64,000 bases of DNA from VRUE01 sp963762205 (GCA_963762205.1 CAVXJZ010000003.1:682001-746000), one strand, 5' to 3'; positions 25,665 through 33,512 are shown, counted from the first letter of the stretch. Program-made: numbers and translations. Notes: generated by a model from the letters alone, not told the origin.

Positions 25665-27089
25665 ATGACGAAGACGCGTTCCACCACCGTGCACCACGCG
25701 CTGCTCACGGCTGGGCTGCTGGCGGTCGTCGCCTTTGCAGTCTGGAGGGCGCCGACCGCCGACTGGGACCCGGCCCTCTTCGGCATCCTCCTCGGCTTCT
25801 CGATCTTCAGCGACCTGACCGCGATCGAAACCAGCTCGAAGCTGAAGACCTCGGGCAGCTTCCTCGCCCTGGTCCTCGCGATGGTCTTCCTCGGTGGCCC
25901 GCCTGCGGCGATCATCGGTGTGCTCTCGATCTGGGCCGGCTGGTTCCGCTGGCGCGACGACCCGCACGACCTGCTCGTCAACACGATCGCCTATGCGACC
26001 TTCCCCCTGATTTCCGGGCTTGCCTTTCATATGGCCGTCGACCAGTCGGGGGTCACCGCGTCGGAACCCATGTTCTACGTGCTCGTCTTCGGCACGTTCC
26101 TGCTCGCTCTGGCGCTGAACTTCTGGATGATCGCCGGTCGCTCCGTCATCCAGAAGGCGCGCACCGCGCTGATCCCGCTGCTGCCGTCCGAGGTCGCGGC
26201 GGCGCTGATGACAGTCGGCGTCGCCTACATCTACCACGAGATCGGCATCGCCGGGGTCGCCCTCTTCGGCATCGTCCTCGTCACCTTCCAGTATCTGCTC
26301 GGCGCCCTGCTGCTCTCCCAGCAGCGCGCCGAGGACCTCGAGGCGCGCGGGAAGCAGCTCGCCAGCTTCCAGGTCGGCATGTTGAGCGCCCTGCTGCGCA
26401 CCCTTGACCTCAGGGACCAGATGACCGCCCGCCACTCGGCCGCGGTCGCCCGCTACTCGCGGGCGATCGCCCAGCGCGCCGGGCTCTCGCGCGAGGAAGA
26501 GGAGCTCGTCCACATCTCCGCGCTCCTGCACGACATCGGCAAGTTCATCCTCCCCGACCGGATCCTCAAGGCCAACGTGCCGCTCACCGACGAGGACTGG
26601 ATGCTGATCAAGCGCCACCCCCAGCAGGGCGCCCGCGTCGTCTCGGCGCTCGACGGCTACGGGCCGGTCGCCGAGGTCATCCTCGCGCACCACGAGCGGA
26701 TCGACGGCAAGGGCTATCCGCGCGGCCTGAAGGGAGAGGAGATCCCGAAGCTCTCGCGGATCATCTCCGTCTCCGACACCTACGACGTGATGACCGCGCG
26801 CGACTCCTACCGCACGCCGATGTCCTCCCATGACGCGATCGTCGAGCTGCGCCGGGTCGCCGGCAAGCAGCTGGACGCGGAATTCGTCGAGATCTTCGTC
26901 GAGCTGATCGAAGGCGACGACGTCTCCTTCCACCACGTCGACGCCTCGGACTTCGAGAAGGAGCTCTCGCTCGAGTCCCGGATCGCGGTCACCGCCAGCC
27001 CCGAGCGCAGCTCCGATCGCTTCCAGATCGAGGAGGAGGAGAAGGAGGAGAAGAAGAAGACCCCGGTCGGCTCCTCCGTCTCCGGCTGA
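25665..27089 (+). CDS. Membrane-bound HD-GYP domain protein (c-di-GMP phosphodiesterase type)
   Basis: A 474-residue signalling protein. The first ~215 residues carry about seven hydrophobic helices, likely a membrane sensor. The C-terminal half is an HD-GYP domain: metal-binding HD in LLHDIGKF, the H-x-D-x-K-G-Y-P motif HERIDGKGYPRGL, and the downstream SVSDTYDVMTA. Such domains hydrolyse c-di-GMP. The C-terminus is acidic and Lys-rich (EEEEKEEKKK). ATG 25665 begins the predicted first helix; longer in-frame starts would cross the gene-free region. A weak GAAG motif is the only ribosome binding site candidate, so the start is uncertain. Confidence 0.9.
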   Translation: MTKTRSTTVHHALLTAGLLAVVAFAVWRAPTADWDPALFGILLGFSIFSDLTAIETSSKLKTSGSFLALVLAMVFLGGPPAAIIGVLSIWAGWFRWRDDPHDLLVNTIAYATFPLISGLAFHMAVDQSGVTASEPMFYVLVFGTFLLALALNFWMIAGRSVIQKARTALIPLLPSEVAAALMTVGVAYIYHEIGIAGVALFGIVLVTFQYLLGALLLSQQRAEDLEARGKQLASFQVGMLSALLRTLDLRDQMTARHSAAVARYSRAIAQRAGLSREEEELVHISALLHDIGKFILPDRILKANVPLTDEDWMLIKRHPQQGARVVSALDGYGPVAEVILAHHERIDGKGYPRGLKGEEIPKLSRIISVSDTYDVMTARDSYRTPMSSHDAIVELRRVAGKQLDAEFVEIFVELIEGDDVSFHHVDASDFEKELSLESRIAVTASPERSSDRFQIEEEEKEEKKKTPVGSSVSG

Positions 27090-27124
27090 GCGGAGGGCGG
27101 CGGGGCGCTATACGGTTCGCCACC

Positions 27125-28159
27125 GTGCGAGCCGTCACCTTCCAGGCGCCCGACGAGGTCCGGGTCGAGGAGAAGCCCGACCCCGAGGTCGGCGCCCCCG
27201 ACGAGGCCCTGATCCGGGTCGAGGCGAGCGGCATCTGCGGCTCCGACCTCCACATCTACCACGGCAGGGTCCCGGTCGAGAAGGGCTTCACGATCGGGCA
27301 CGAGTACGTCGGCACCGTGCTCGAGGCCGGCGCCGACGTCGAACGGGTCGCGGCCGGCGACCGGGTGCTCGGCTGCTTCCACACCGCCTGCGCTACCTGC
27401 ACCGCCTGCCTGCGTGGCGACTACCATCGCTGCGAGAGCCAGCGCACCTTCGGCCACGGCGCCCACCTCGGCAACCTGCAGGGGGCGCAGGCCGAGCTGC
27501 TGGTCGTCCCCCGCGCCAACCTCACCCTGCGGCCGGTCCCCTCGGGCATGTCCGACGAGGCCGCCCTCTTCGCCGGCGACGTGATGGGGACCGGCTACCA
27601 CGCGGTCGCCCACGCCGGGATGAAGGCCGGCGACACGCTCGCCGTCCTCGGCCTCGGCCCGGTCGGGCTCTGCGCGGTGCAGGCGGCGCTCGCCGGCGGC
27701 GCGGTCGAGGTCTTCGCGATCGACTCGGTGGCGGACCGCCTGGCGATGGCCGAGTCCTTCGGGGCGACCCCGGTCCACCTCACCGAGGAGGAGCCGAAGA
27801 AGGCGGTCCGGGCGGCGACGGAGGGGCGCGGGGTCGACGTGGTGGTCGACGCGGTCGGCGACCCGGCGCCGCTGGCGATGGCGATCAGCCTCTGCCGCGA
27901 CGCCGGCACGGTGTCGGGGATCGGGGCCTACGCCGGCAAGGGCGAGGTCCCGCTCGGCCTCGCCTGGTTGAAGGGGCTGCAGCTCCGGCTCGGCCTCGCC
28001 AACGTGATCGCCCACGTCGACCGCGTCATCGCCCTGATCGAGGCGGGCAGGCTCGACCCGACGCCGCTGGTGAGCCACCACATGAAGCTCGACGAAGCCG
28101 CCGAGGCCTACGCGCTCTACGACAAGCGCGAGGCGCTGAAGATCGTCCTCACGCCCTGA
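27125..28159 (+). CDS. Zinc-dependent alcohol dehydrogenase family protein (MDR)
   Basis: Medium-chain dehydrogenase of 344 residues. Catalytic-zinc ligands appear as CGSDLHIYHG (Cys, near 38) and GHEYVG (His, ~60). The structural-zinc loop has CATCTACLRGDYHRC with four Cys (~87-104). The Rossmann motif is LGLGPVGLCAVQ (~174-185). The CxxC-rich loop resembles formaldehyde or threonine dehydrogenase-like members, but the substrate is unknown. GTG 27125 follows TACGGT by 8 nt, a leaderless-like arrangement. Its last 11 bp overlap the GST gene on the other strand. Confidence 0.9.
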   Translation: MRAVTFQAPDEVRVEEKPDPEVGAPDEALIRVEASGICGSDLHIYHGRVPVEKGFTIGHEYVGTVLEAGADVERVAAGDRVLGCFHTACATCTACLRGDYHRCESQRTFGHGAHLGNLQGAQAELLVVPRANLTLRPVPSGMSDEAALFAGDVMGTGYHAVAHAGMKAGDTLAVLGLGPVGLCAVQAALAGGAVEVFAIDSVADRLAMAESFGATPVHLTEEEPKKAVRAATEGRGVDVVVDAVGDPAPLAMAISLCRDAGTVSGIGAYAGKGEVPLGLAWLKGLQLRLGLANVIAHVDRVIALIEAGRLDPTPLVSHHMKLDEAAEAYALYDKREALKIVLTP

Positions 28160-28952
28160 GGCCCGCCGCCTCTTCGGCGGCGCTCGCGGATCTCGGTGGG
28201 AGCCGGTGGCGGGCGAACATCTCGAGCGCCCACCTGTATCCGGGCCGCGCTTCCAGCGGCTCGCGGAAGCGCCGCAGGCCCTCGGGCGGCTGCACGTCGG
28301 CGGGCAGCGGGCCCTGCTCGGGGATCAGGATCGGATAGAGGAGCGCCGCCGCCGTCAGGTCGGCGACGGTGAAGGCGTCGCCGACCAGGTACCCCCCGGA
28401 GCCGAGCTCGGACTCGATCCGGTCGAGCGCCGCCGGGATCTTCGCCCGCGCGAGGACGGCGGCCTCCTCGTCGTGGACGCCGAAGCGCAGGTTCGTGTAG
28501 GCGCGCGCATAGGCGGCCGACATCGCTCCGAAGCGGTTGAGGGGCGGCGGCATGCCGCGTTCGACGAACTCGATCATCCGCTCCCTGTCTCTGCCGAGCT
28601 CGTGGAAGGCGAGGTGGCGCACGTGGGGGCCGAGCTCCTCGTCGAAGAACTCCTCCAGCTCGAGGGCGCGGCGTCGCAGCTCGGGGTCGGCGGGGTACAG
28701 CGGCCGCTCGGGGTAGCGTTCCTCGAGCGCGGCGATGAGGGCGGTCGAGTCGACGATCGTCCGCCCGTCGAGCTGGAGGATGGGAAAGGTCGCGGTCCTG
28801 CCGCCGCTGAGGAGGAGGGCGATCGGGATGTGGACGCCCGGGATGGGCGAGCGGCGCCGGTGGGGGATCCGCCTGTGGTCCAGGGCCCAACGCGCCTTCT
28901 CGCTGAAGTGCGAGAGCGGCAGCTGCCAGAGGGTGGGGAGGGACTCACACAT
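28149..28952 (-). CDS. Glutathione S-transferase family protein
   Basis: A 267-residue protein of the thioredoxin-fold/alpha-helical GST superfamily. The N-terminus (LPTLWQLPLSHFSEKARWALDHRRI) has the Ser-containing active-site helix used by Xi/Zeta-like GSTs, and the substrate loop reads FPILQLDGRTIVDSTALI. Actinobacteria often use mycothiol rather than glutathione, so the cofactor is open. ATG 28952. It converges on the dehydrogenase gene by 11 bp and is divergent from the pterin dehydratase gene. A paralogue-type GST occurs at 46469. Confidence 0.85.
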   Translation of the reverse strand: MCESLPTLWQLPLSHFSEKARWALDHRRIPHRRRSPIPGVHIPIALLLSGGRTATFPILQLDGRTIVDSTALIAALEERYPERPLYPADPELRRRALELEEFFDEELGPHVRHLAFHELGRDRERMIEFVERGMPPPLNRFGAMSAAYARAYTNLRFGVHDEEAAVLARAKIPAALDRIESELGSGGYLVGDAFTVADLTAAALLYPILIPEQGPLPADVQPPEGLRRFREPLEARPGYRWALEMFARHRLPPRSASAAEEAAGLRA

Positions 28953-28987
28953 TGCGCGCGGTCCACCGCCGTGGCAGCATAGTCACG

Positions 28988-29275
28988 ATGGCGCTGCTGG
29001 GCGACAGCGAGATCGAGGAGCGGCTGGCGGCCCTGCCGGGGTGGGAGCGGGCCGGACCGGCGATCCGGCGCACCTACGAGTGCGGAGACTTCGTCGGCTC
29101 GACCAACTTCGTGGCCGAGCTCGTCGAGCCGGCCGAGGCGATGGGCCATCACCCCGACCTGGAGATCTCCTGGGACAGGGTCACCGTCACCATCTCGACC
29201 CACTCCGAGGGCGGCCTGACCGCGGCCGACTTCGAGCTGGCCGCGGAGGTCGACTCGCGATACCCGAACGACTGA
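28988..29275 (+). CDS. Pterin-4a-carbinolamine dehydratase
   Basis: A 95-residue enzyme that dehydrates 4a-hydroxytetrahydrobiopterin. The family pattern is complete: the substrate His pair in MGHHPDLEISWDRVTVTI and ADFELAAEVD at the C-terminus. Its partner in classic cases is a pterin-dependent hydroxylase, which I do not see here, so the role may be in other pterin chemistry. ATG 28988 is preferred because the longer in-frame ATG 28952 adds an unconserved segment. Its TGA overlaps the next gene (CTGA). Confidence 0.9.
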   Translation: MALLGDSEIEERLAALPGWERAGPAIRRTYECGDFVGSTNFVAELVEPAEAMGHHPDLEISWDRVTVTISTHSEGGLTAADFELAAEVDSRYPND

Positions 29276-29673
29276 GAATCGACGACCGGCTCTCGCTCCC
29301 GCTCGGCGAGGTGGAGCTGCGCGCCAGCCGCTCCTCCGGACCGGGAGGGCAGCACGCCAACGTCACCGCGTCGCGGATCGAGGCGGTCTTCGACGTGGAG
29401 GCCTCGCGCTCGCTCGACGAGGCGCAGCGGGAGCGGCTGATCGAGCGGCTGGGGCCCCTGGTGACCGCCGTGGCCCAGGACGCGCGCAGCCAGGCGCGCA
29501 ACCGCGAGCTGGCGCTGGAGCGCCTGGCTGAGAAGATCGCCCTCGCCCTCGCCGTGCCGAAGCGACGGCGCCCGACGAGGCCCGGACGGGCATCGCGGGA
29601 GCGTCGCCTGGAGGACAAGCGGCGGGCCGGCGAGCGCAAGCGGGCGCGGCGCAGGCCGTCGCCCGAGGACTAG
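29272..29673 (+). CDS. GGQ-domain peptidyl-tRNA hydrolase (ArfB-like)
   Basis: Class I release-factor-like protein of ~133 residues, related to ArfB/ICT1, which frees nascent chains from stalled ribosomes without a stop codon. The GGQ loop is in SRSSGPGGQHANVTASR, and the C-terminal tail is very basic (RRPTRPGRASRERRL), as needed to enter the mRNA channel. No ATG, GTG or TTG lies near the expected N-terminus. CTG 29272, overlapping the dehydratase TGA, is the most likely start; ATA 29260, with GGAGGT 9 nt upstream, is an alternative. Start position is therefore uncertain. Confidence 0.82.
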   Translation: MRIDDRLSLPLGEVELRASRSSGPGGQHANVTASRIEAVFDVEASRSLDEAQRERLIERLGPLVTAVAQDARSQARNRELALERLAEKIALALAVPKRRRPTRPGRASRERRLEDKRRAGERKRARRRPSPED

Positions 29674-29701
29674 CGATCCGACCCGAAGGGAGGCGGTGGA
29701 C

Positions 29702-30055
29702 TTGGCGAAGAAGAAGAAGAAGAGGCGCGACCGGCAGAAGCCGGCGACGGTCGAGTACGTGGACGCCGACGGCAACGTCCTGGCGCTGCGCGAATCGCTC
29801 AGCCCCGGGACGATTGCCAAGATCGAAGAGGGGCCGGCGACCGCGGCGACCTCACGTGACGACGCCTGGCGCCGTCGTTCGGAGCTGCTCTTCGAGCGCC
29901 TCGCCGTCAGCTGGGAGATCGCGGGGCTGCCGCTCGACGACCAGAAGATGCTCCTCGGTCGCTACCGGTTGGCGGACGCCGCCACCCAGGAGTGGGTGCG
30001 GGCGACGGTCGCCCGCCACCTCGAGCGCCATGTTCCCGAGCTCTCAGCCGAGTAG
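29702..30055 (+). CDS. Small hypothetical protein with Lys-rich N-terminus
   Basis: A 117-residue cytoplasmic protein, not recognised. The first ~15 residues are Lys/Arg-rich (AKKKKKRRDRQKP), followed by VEYVDADGNVLALRE and a helical C-terminal part. It might bind nucleic acid, by composition only. GGGAGG at 29688-29693 gives an 8-nt spacing to TTG 29702 and only 2 nt to GTG 29696, so TTG is preferred. Its last 12 bp overlap the SHOCT gene on the other strand. Confidence 0.6.
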   Translation: MAKKKKKRRDRQKPATVEYVDADGNVLALRESLSPGTIAKIEEGPATAATSRDDAWRRRSELLFERLAVSWEIAGLPLDDQKMLLGRYRLADAATQEWVRATVARHLERHVPELSAE

Positions 30056-30313
30056 CTTGGCCTTCTGGGCCTCGAACTCCTCCTCGGTGAGGACTCCCTG
30101 GCTTTTCAGTTCGCCCAGCTCCTTGAGCTGATCGATCGTCGACCCGCCGCCGGCGGGGGCGGGTGCCGCCGGCGCGGGCGCCGGCTCGGCCGGCACGCCC
30201 CCTTCCTGCTGGGCCCAACGCTCGCCCTGGCGGCGCGAGACGCGGTTGCTGACCGCGGTGGCGGTTCCGGCGATCACCGCGGTGCGGGCGACTCCTCGAA
30301 GTAGTCCTGGCAT
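30044..30313 (-). CDS. SHOCT domain protein
   Basis: An 89-residue protein. An N-terminal region with mild hydrophobicity (residues ~5-22) is followed by a Pro/Ala-rich linker and a C-terminal SHOCT helix-loop-helix, IDQLKELGELKSQGVLTEEEFEAQKAKLLG, the typical oligomerisation domain. The function is unknown. It lies 12 bp after DUF6325 on the same strand, an arrangement I associate with actinobacterial genomes (from general knowledge, not checked). ATG 30313. Confidence 0.85.
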   Translation of the reverse strand: MPGLLRGVARTAVIAGTATAVSNRVSRRQGERWAQQEGGVPAEPAPAPAAPAPAGGGSTIDQLKELGELKSQGVLTEEEFEAQKAKLLG

Positions 30314-30325
30314 GGCTTCCTTTCC

Positions 30326-30763
30326 TCAGGCGGCGTCGGCCGCGTCGAGTGCGTCGATCAGGTCCTGGGCCGGGATGCGTCCGGAGGCGACCAGCTCGCC
30401 CCCCGAGCGCCGCACGGCGGCCGCGAAGGGCGCCGCCCAGCGGTTCTCGTAGACGAGCAGGGCCGCCGAGGTCCCCGGTTCGAGGGCGTTGGCGGCCTCG
30501 TCCGCGTCCTCCTCGGTGAGCAGGCCCGCCGAGGCTCCCTCGAAGTCGGCGAATGCCGCCACCTCGTCGCCCAGGTCGGCGAGCTCCAGCCTCGCCACCG
30601 AGCCGTCCTCGGCCTTGGCGATGAAGGCCAGGTCGATGATCCTGATCAAGCCGCGATCGACGAGGTCGATCAGGTGGGGGGCCGCCTCCCCGTCCGGCTG
30701 GCGGCCGGGCCACTCGACTATCACGTAGTCGACCGGGCCCATCTCGCTGGTCTCGCCGTTCAA
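30326..30763 (-). CDS. DUF6325 family protein
   Basis: A 145-residue protein fitting DUF6325: GPVDYVIVEWPG, LIDLVDRGLIRIIDL and ALLVYENRWAAPFAAAVRRSGGELVASGRIP. It has an alpha/beta look, with an Asp/Glu-rich middle. The function is unestablished. ATG 30763. The SHOCT gene follows after 12 bp, so the two are probably co-transcribed. Confidence 0.85.
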   Translation of the reverse strand: MNGETSEMGPVDYVIVEWPGRQPDGEAAPHLIDLVDRGLIRIIDLAFIAKAEDGSVARLELADLGDEVAAFADFEGASAGLLTEEDADEAANALEPGTSAALLVYENRWAAPFAAAVRRSGGELVASGRIPAQDLIDALDAADAA

Positions 30764-30874
30764 GCCGTGCTCCTTTCGTCGAAGATCCGCAGCGGCACAG
30801 TCTGTCAGGCTCCGCGTCGAGATCGTGCCACGAGGAGAGGCCCCCGCTCGCCCATTCGAAGGCTCAGGGGCCGA

Positions 30875-30967
30875 TCACGGACGCGAGCGGCCGAACGCAG
30901 CACCGATCATCACCAGGACGACGATCGCGACGAGTAGCCCGCTGAGCACGTCATAGCCGTACGGCAT
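30875..30967 (-). CDS. Small predicted membrane protein, 30 residues
   Basis: A 31-codon frame (with stop) encoding a single hydrophobic helix: MPYGYDVLSGLLVAI start, then a continuous apolar stretch, ending AAFGRSRP. AAGGAGGTG about 5 nt before ATG 30967 is a textbook ribosome binding site, the strongest reason to believe it. It is an orphan, or the first gene of a transcript with DUF6325 and SHOCT. Its size means many gene callers would miss it. Confidence 0.6.
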   Translation of the reverse strand: MPYGYDVLSGLLVAIVVLVMIGAAFGRSRP

Positions 30968-31039
30968 CGCCACCTCCTTGTGACGATAGTCATTTTAGCC
31001 CCGAAGCGGACGAGACCGCAACCCTTGGCCTTCGGCTAG

Positions 31040-31178
31040 GTTGTCTGCTTCCAAATGCCTAATCCCGGGCCGATTCCCCCGGGAGCGGGGGACCCAGGTA
31101 TTCGGGGCGAATCCACCACACGGTGGGAGCGCGGCTCCTTCAGCGCCAGCCCGACAGCTAACCCCGTCGGCCGACGAA
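31040..31178 (+). promoter_or_regulatory. c-di-AMP riboswitch (ydaO/yuaA type)
   Basis: The conserved segments occur in order before an NlpC/P60 gene: GCGGGGGACCCAGG, GGGGCGAATCC, CTCCTTCAGC and CGACAGCTAACCCCGTCGG, matching the ydaO pattern of GGGGGAACC, GGGGUGAAUC, CUUCAGC and CCGUCAGCUAACCUCGU. The riboswitch is known to control cell-wall hydrolases in actinobacteria. Its end lies about 10 nt before the start codon of the hydrolase. Exact 5' limit is approximate. Confidence 0.9.
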
Positions 31179-31187
31179 GGAGGAACG

Positions 31188-31745
31188 ATGAACTCCCCAG
31201 CGACGATTTCCCCTGCCGCGCGCTGCGCGGCGATCCTCGTGCTCGCCGTCATTGCGCTGTCCGCCGGGCCAGGGGCGAAGCAGGCCCGCGCCGCCATCGG
31301 CGGGGTCGGCGCCGAGCACTCGAAGAAGCTCGAAGGGGCCGGCGCCCGGCACGCGATGCTGCTCCGCGGTAGGGCGCGCCCGCCCCTCGCGGCCCCGCAT
31401 CCCGTTCAGCGCGCGATCCGGGCGGCGAACAGGATCGCCTCCAGGCCCTATGTCTGGGGCGGGGGGCACGGGCGCTGGTGGGACCGTGGATACGACTGCT
31501 CCGGAGCGGTCAGCTACGCGCTCCACGGCGCCGGCCTTCTGGGCAGGGCTCTCGACTCCAGCGGCCTGCGCCGGTGGGGCGCACCCGGCCCCGGCCGCTG
31601 GATCACGGTCTACGCGAACCCCGGGCACACCTATGCCGTGATCGCGGGCCTGCGGTGGGACACCTCGGGTGGCCCCGGGCCGCGCTGGCACCGAGGGCTG
31701 CGAGGGCGGGGCGGATTCACCGTCCGCCACCCGGTCGGGCTCTGA
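31188..31745 (+). CDS. Secreted NlpC/P60-like peptidoglycan hydrolase
   Basis: A 185-residue secreted protein with an N-terminal hydrophobic segment (~13-30). The papain-like NlpC/P60 pattern is visible: PYVWGGG (~88-93), catalytic Cys104 in DCSG, and His147 in PGHTYAV; a third polar residue follows. Such enzymes cut peptide stems of peptidoglycan. The c-di-AMP riboswitch upstream fits the known link between this second messenger and wall hydrolases. AAGGAGGAAC right before ATG 31188 decides the start. No SH3 or coiled-coil domain is present, so it is a short member. Confidence 0.9.
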   Translation: MNSPATISPAARCAAILVLAVIALSAGPGAKQARAAIGGVGAEHSKKLEGAGARHAMLLRGRARPPLAAPHPVQRAIRAANRIASRPYVWGGGHGRWWDRGYDCSGAVSYALHGAGLLGRALDSSGLRRWGAPGPGRWITVYANPGHTYAVIAGLRWDTSGGPGPRWHRGLRGRGGFTVRHPVGL

Positions 31746-31771
31746 GCGTCGCCGGCCGGGGTTCCGATCGG

Positions 31772-31788
31772 CGTAATCGGGTATTACG
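31772..31788. promoter_or_regulatory. Inverted repeat, possible operator
   Basis: CGTAAT and ATTACG are perfect 6-bp arms around CGGGT, located 44 bp before the Crp-type gene (31833). It may be the site of autoregulation; it does not match the E. coli CRP half-site TGTGA. Confidence 0.5.
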
Positions 31789-31832
31789 AGGGAGCGAACG
31801 AACGGTGAACGGCTGCGAGAGTAGGGGGAGCC

Positions 31833-32516
31833 TTGGAGCGAATCTCACTTCTGGAGGTTGAGCCGGAACTCGGCTCGGCCCTGGGGCAAGAGCAGCGGGA
31901 GGCCGCCGAGATCGGCCTGCAGGCGCCGATCGTCGCGATCGCGACAGGCTCCTGGGAGCCGCCGACCGAGGCCGAAGCGGACGGCTTCGGATACCTGGTG
32001 GTCGAGGGCATGCTGCTGCGCCGGGTAGCGATCGAGGGCGGCTGCAGCATCGAGTTGCTCGCCGAGGGCGACTGCCTGCTGCCCTGGCGAGAGGAGCCGG
32101 CCTCCTTCTCGCGGGCAGACTGGCAGGTCGTCGACCGGGCCAGGCTCGCGGTCCTCGACCTGCGCCCCGGATCGGTGATCTCACGCTGGCCGGCGATCGC
32201 CGCGACGATCGCCGGACGGGCGATCGACCGGTCCCGCCGGCTCGCCCTGCAGTCGGCGATCATGAGCATCGTCGGCATCGAGGACCGACTCCACGCGCTG
32301 CTCTGGGGCCTGGCCGAGAGATGGGGCGAGGTGGTCCCGGGAGGAACCCAGCTCGAGATCAACGTCCCGCAGGTGGTGCTGGCCGAGATGGTCGGCGCCC
32401 GCCGGCCCACCGTCAGCCTCGCGCTCGGCAACCTGCGCGAGCAGGGCCTGGTCGAGACCGACGGCTCCGGGCGCTGGCTGCTCAAGGGAGAGCCGCCCGC
32501 TCCCGCCGCCGAGTGA
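31833..32516 (+). CDS. Crp/Fnr-family transcriptional regulator
   Basis: A 227-residue regulator. An N-terminal beta-barrel sensor domain (~20-130, with GFGYLVVEGMLLRRVAIEGGCSIELLAEGDCLLPW) is followed by a winged helix-turn-helix with LAEMVGARRPTVSLALGNLREQGLV. The cAMP-binding Arg is not evident, so the ligand is open. The two sensor Cys are not the usual Fnr cluster arrangement. TTG 31833 has GGGGGAG about 3-6 nt upstream, and no ATG fits the domain. An inverted repeat lies upstream at 31772. Confidence 0.85.
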   Translation: MERISLLEVEPELGSALGQEQREAAEIGLQAPIVAIATGSWEPPTEAEADGFGYLVVEGMLLRRVAIEGGCSIELLAEGDCLLPWREEPASFSRADWQVVDRARLAVLDLRPGSVISRWPAIAATIAGRAIDRSRRLALQSAIMSIVGIEDRLHALLWGLAERWGEVVPGGTQLEINVPQVVLAEMVGARRPTVSLALGNLREQGLVETDGSGRWLLKGEPPAPAAE

Positions 32517-32536
32517 CGCCGCGCTGAGCGGCGTCA
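32514..32536 (+). terminator. Hairpin terminator at the end of the Crp-type gene
   Basis: TGACGCCGC and GCGGCGTCA (9 bp) flank a 5-nt loop; the stem includes the stop TGA. A pyrimidine-rich tract follows. Because the next gene converges from the minus strand, it may work in both directions. Confidence 0.6.
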
Positions 32537-32570
32537 CCTTCTCCCGTGCCTCGTCGTTCGCCTCCGGCCC

Positions 32571-33347
32571 TCAGCCTCGGGGCTGGCAGGGGCGGACGAC
32601 CTTGCCGGCCAGGCGGGTCCCGTCGGTGAAGGCGAACTTGCCGTAGGCGAAGAAGCGGCCGTTCGCGCAGCGCGCCGTCAGGTAGCCCTGCCGGTGGCCG
32701 TTGTGCCTGAACTTGCGCTCGATCGCCAGGTTGAAGCGCAGCACCGACCCCGCCCCGCCCGCGATCTTCGGGATCAGGGCGGTGGCCCGGGTGCCGAAGC
32801 GGCCCCTGTGGATCCTCTTGACCTTGACCACGGTGACCAGCGCCGTCGGGGTCGGCACGCTGACGTAGGCGTGGATGTACATGGTCGTCACCTTGCCGCG
32901 GACGCCGCCGTTGAAGACGACGAGCGGGCCGCTGGCGCTGAACGGCACCTGTTCGGCGAACGCCACCTCGACCTTCGTCTTGCCCGTGCCGACGATCGCC
33001 TTGCGGCAGGCCGACCTGGCGTCCGACGTGGTCCGCGCTTCGATCTTGCCGAGCCTGCACGTGGCCAGACCCCTGGCATTGATCGAGCCGTGCTTGTCGA
33101 AGTCGATTAAGACCTTCTGGGCGGCCGGCGGGTGGGCCCCGTTCGCGGTCCTGACGTTGCCGGACATGCGCAGCTTGATCGGCGCCATCCTCTTCTTCGG
33201 CAGGCGCTTCGGCGCCACACCGCCGTTGACGGCGAGTATGAGGTTGCCCGCCCGGACCACGGTCGGCTTGGCGGCGGTCGCGATACCCGCCATCGTCAGA
33301 GCGATCGCGAGAGCCAGGGCGGCCCCGCGAAGCAGTTGCGTTCTCAT
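32571..33347 (-). CDS. Secreted hypothetical protein
   Basis: A 258-residue protein with a signal peptide (RTQLLRGAALALAIALTMAG ending A-T-A-A). The mature part is basic and alternates strands, with pattern LRMSGNVRTANGA, then KIEARTTSDAR and a C-terminal half ending VRPCQPRG. Four or more Cys lie in the mature chain. No family recognised; such proteins occur repeatedly in this group. GGAGGCAGGAGAG upstream of ATG 33347 is a strong ribosome binding site. A palindromic element pair lies 130-165 bp upstream. Confidence 0.7.
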   Translation of the reverse strand: MRTQLLRGAALALAIALTMAGIATAAKPTVVRAGNLILAVNGGVAPKRLPKKRMAPIKLRMSGNVRTANGAHPPAAQKVLIDFDKHGSINARGLATCRLGKIEARTTSDARSACRKAIVGTGKTKVEVAFAEQVPFSASGPLVVFNGGVRGKVTTMYIHAYVSVPTPTALVTVVKVKRIHRGRFGTRATALIPKIAGGAGSVLRFNLAIERKFRHNGHRQGYLTARCANGRFFAYGKFAFTDGTRLAGKVVRPCQPRG

Positions 33348-33473
33348 CTTCTCTCCTGCCTCCTTGGCAGGCCGGCGCCGTTCCATGCGGGCGGCCTTGT
33401 CTGATTTCCTCGGCTACCTGACCACTACCCGGCGCGAGGGCCGGCGAACCCAAGGCCTGGGTGCGAGGGCCGT

Positions 33474-33512
33474 GTCAGCGGGCTGACCGTCACTGTCAGC
33501 GGGCTGACAGTG
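33474..33512. promoter_or_regulatory. Tandem 14-bp palindromes spaced 21 bp
   Basis: GTCAGCGGGCTGAC occurs at 33474-33487 and 33495-33508, a step of exactly 21 bp, so both copies face the same side of DNA. The second copy extends to a 9-bp perfect stem (CACTGTCAG / CTGACAGTG, 33491-33512) with 4-nt loop. It may be an operator shared by the divergent genes at 33347 and 33592. A T-rich tail (TTTCTTTCT) follows, so a terminator is an alternative. Confidence 0.7.

Noticed and set aside
28735..29271. Upstream extension of the GGQ hydrolase
   Set aside because: The extension overlaps the GST and pterin dehydratase genes and has no conservation; it is only an open frame.
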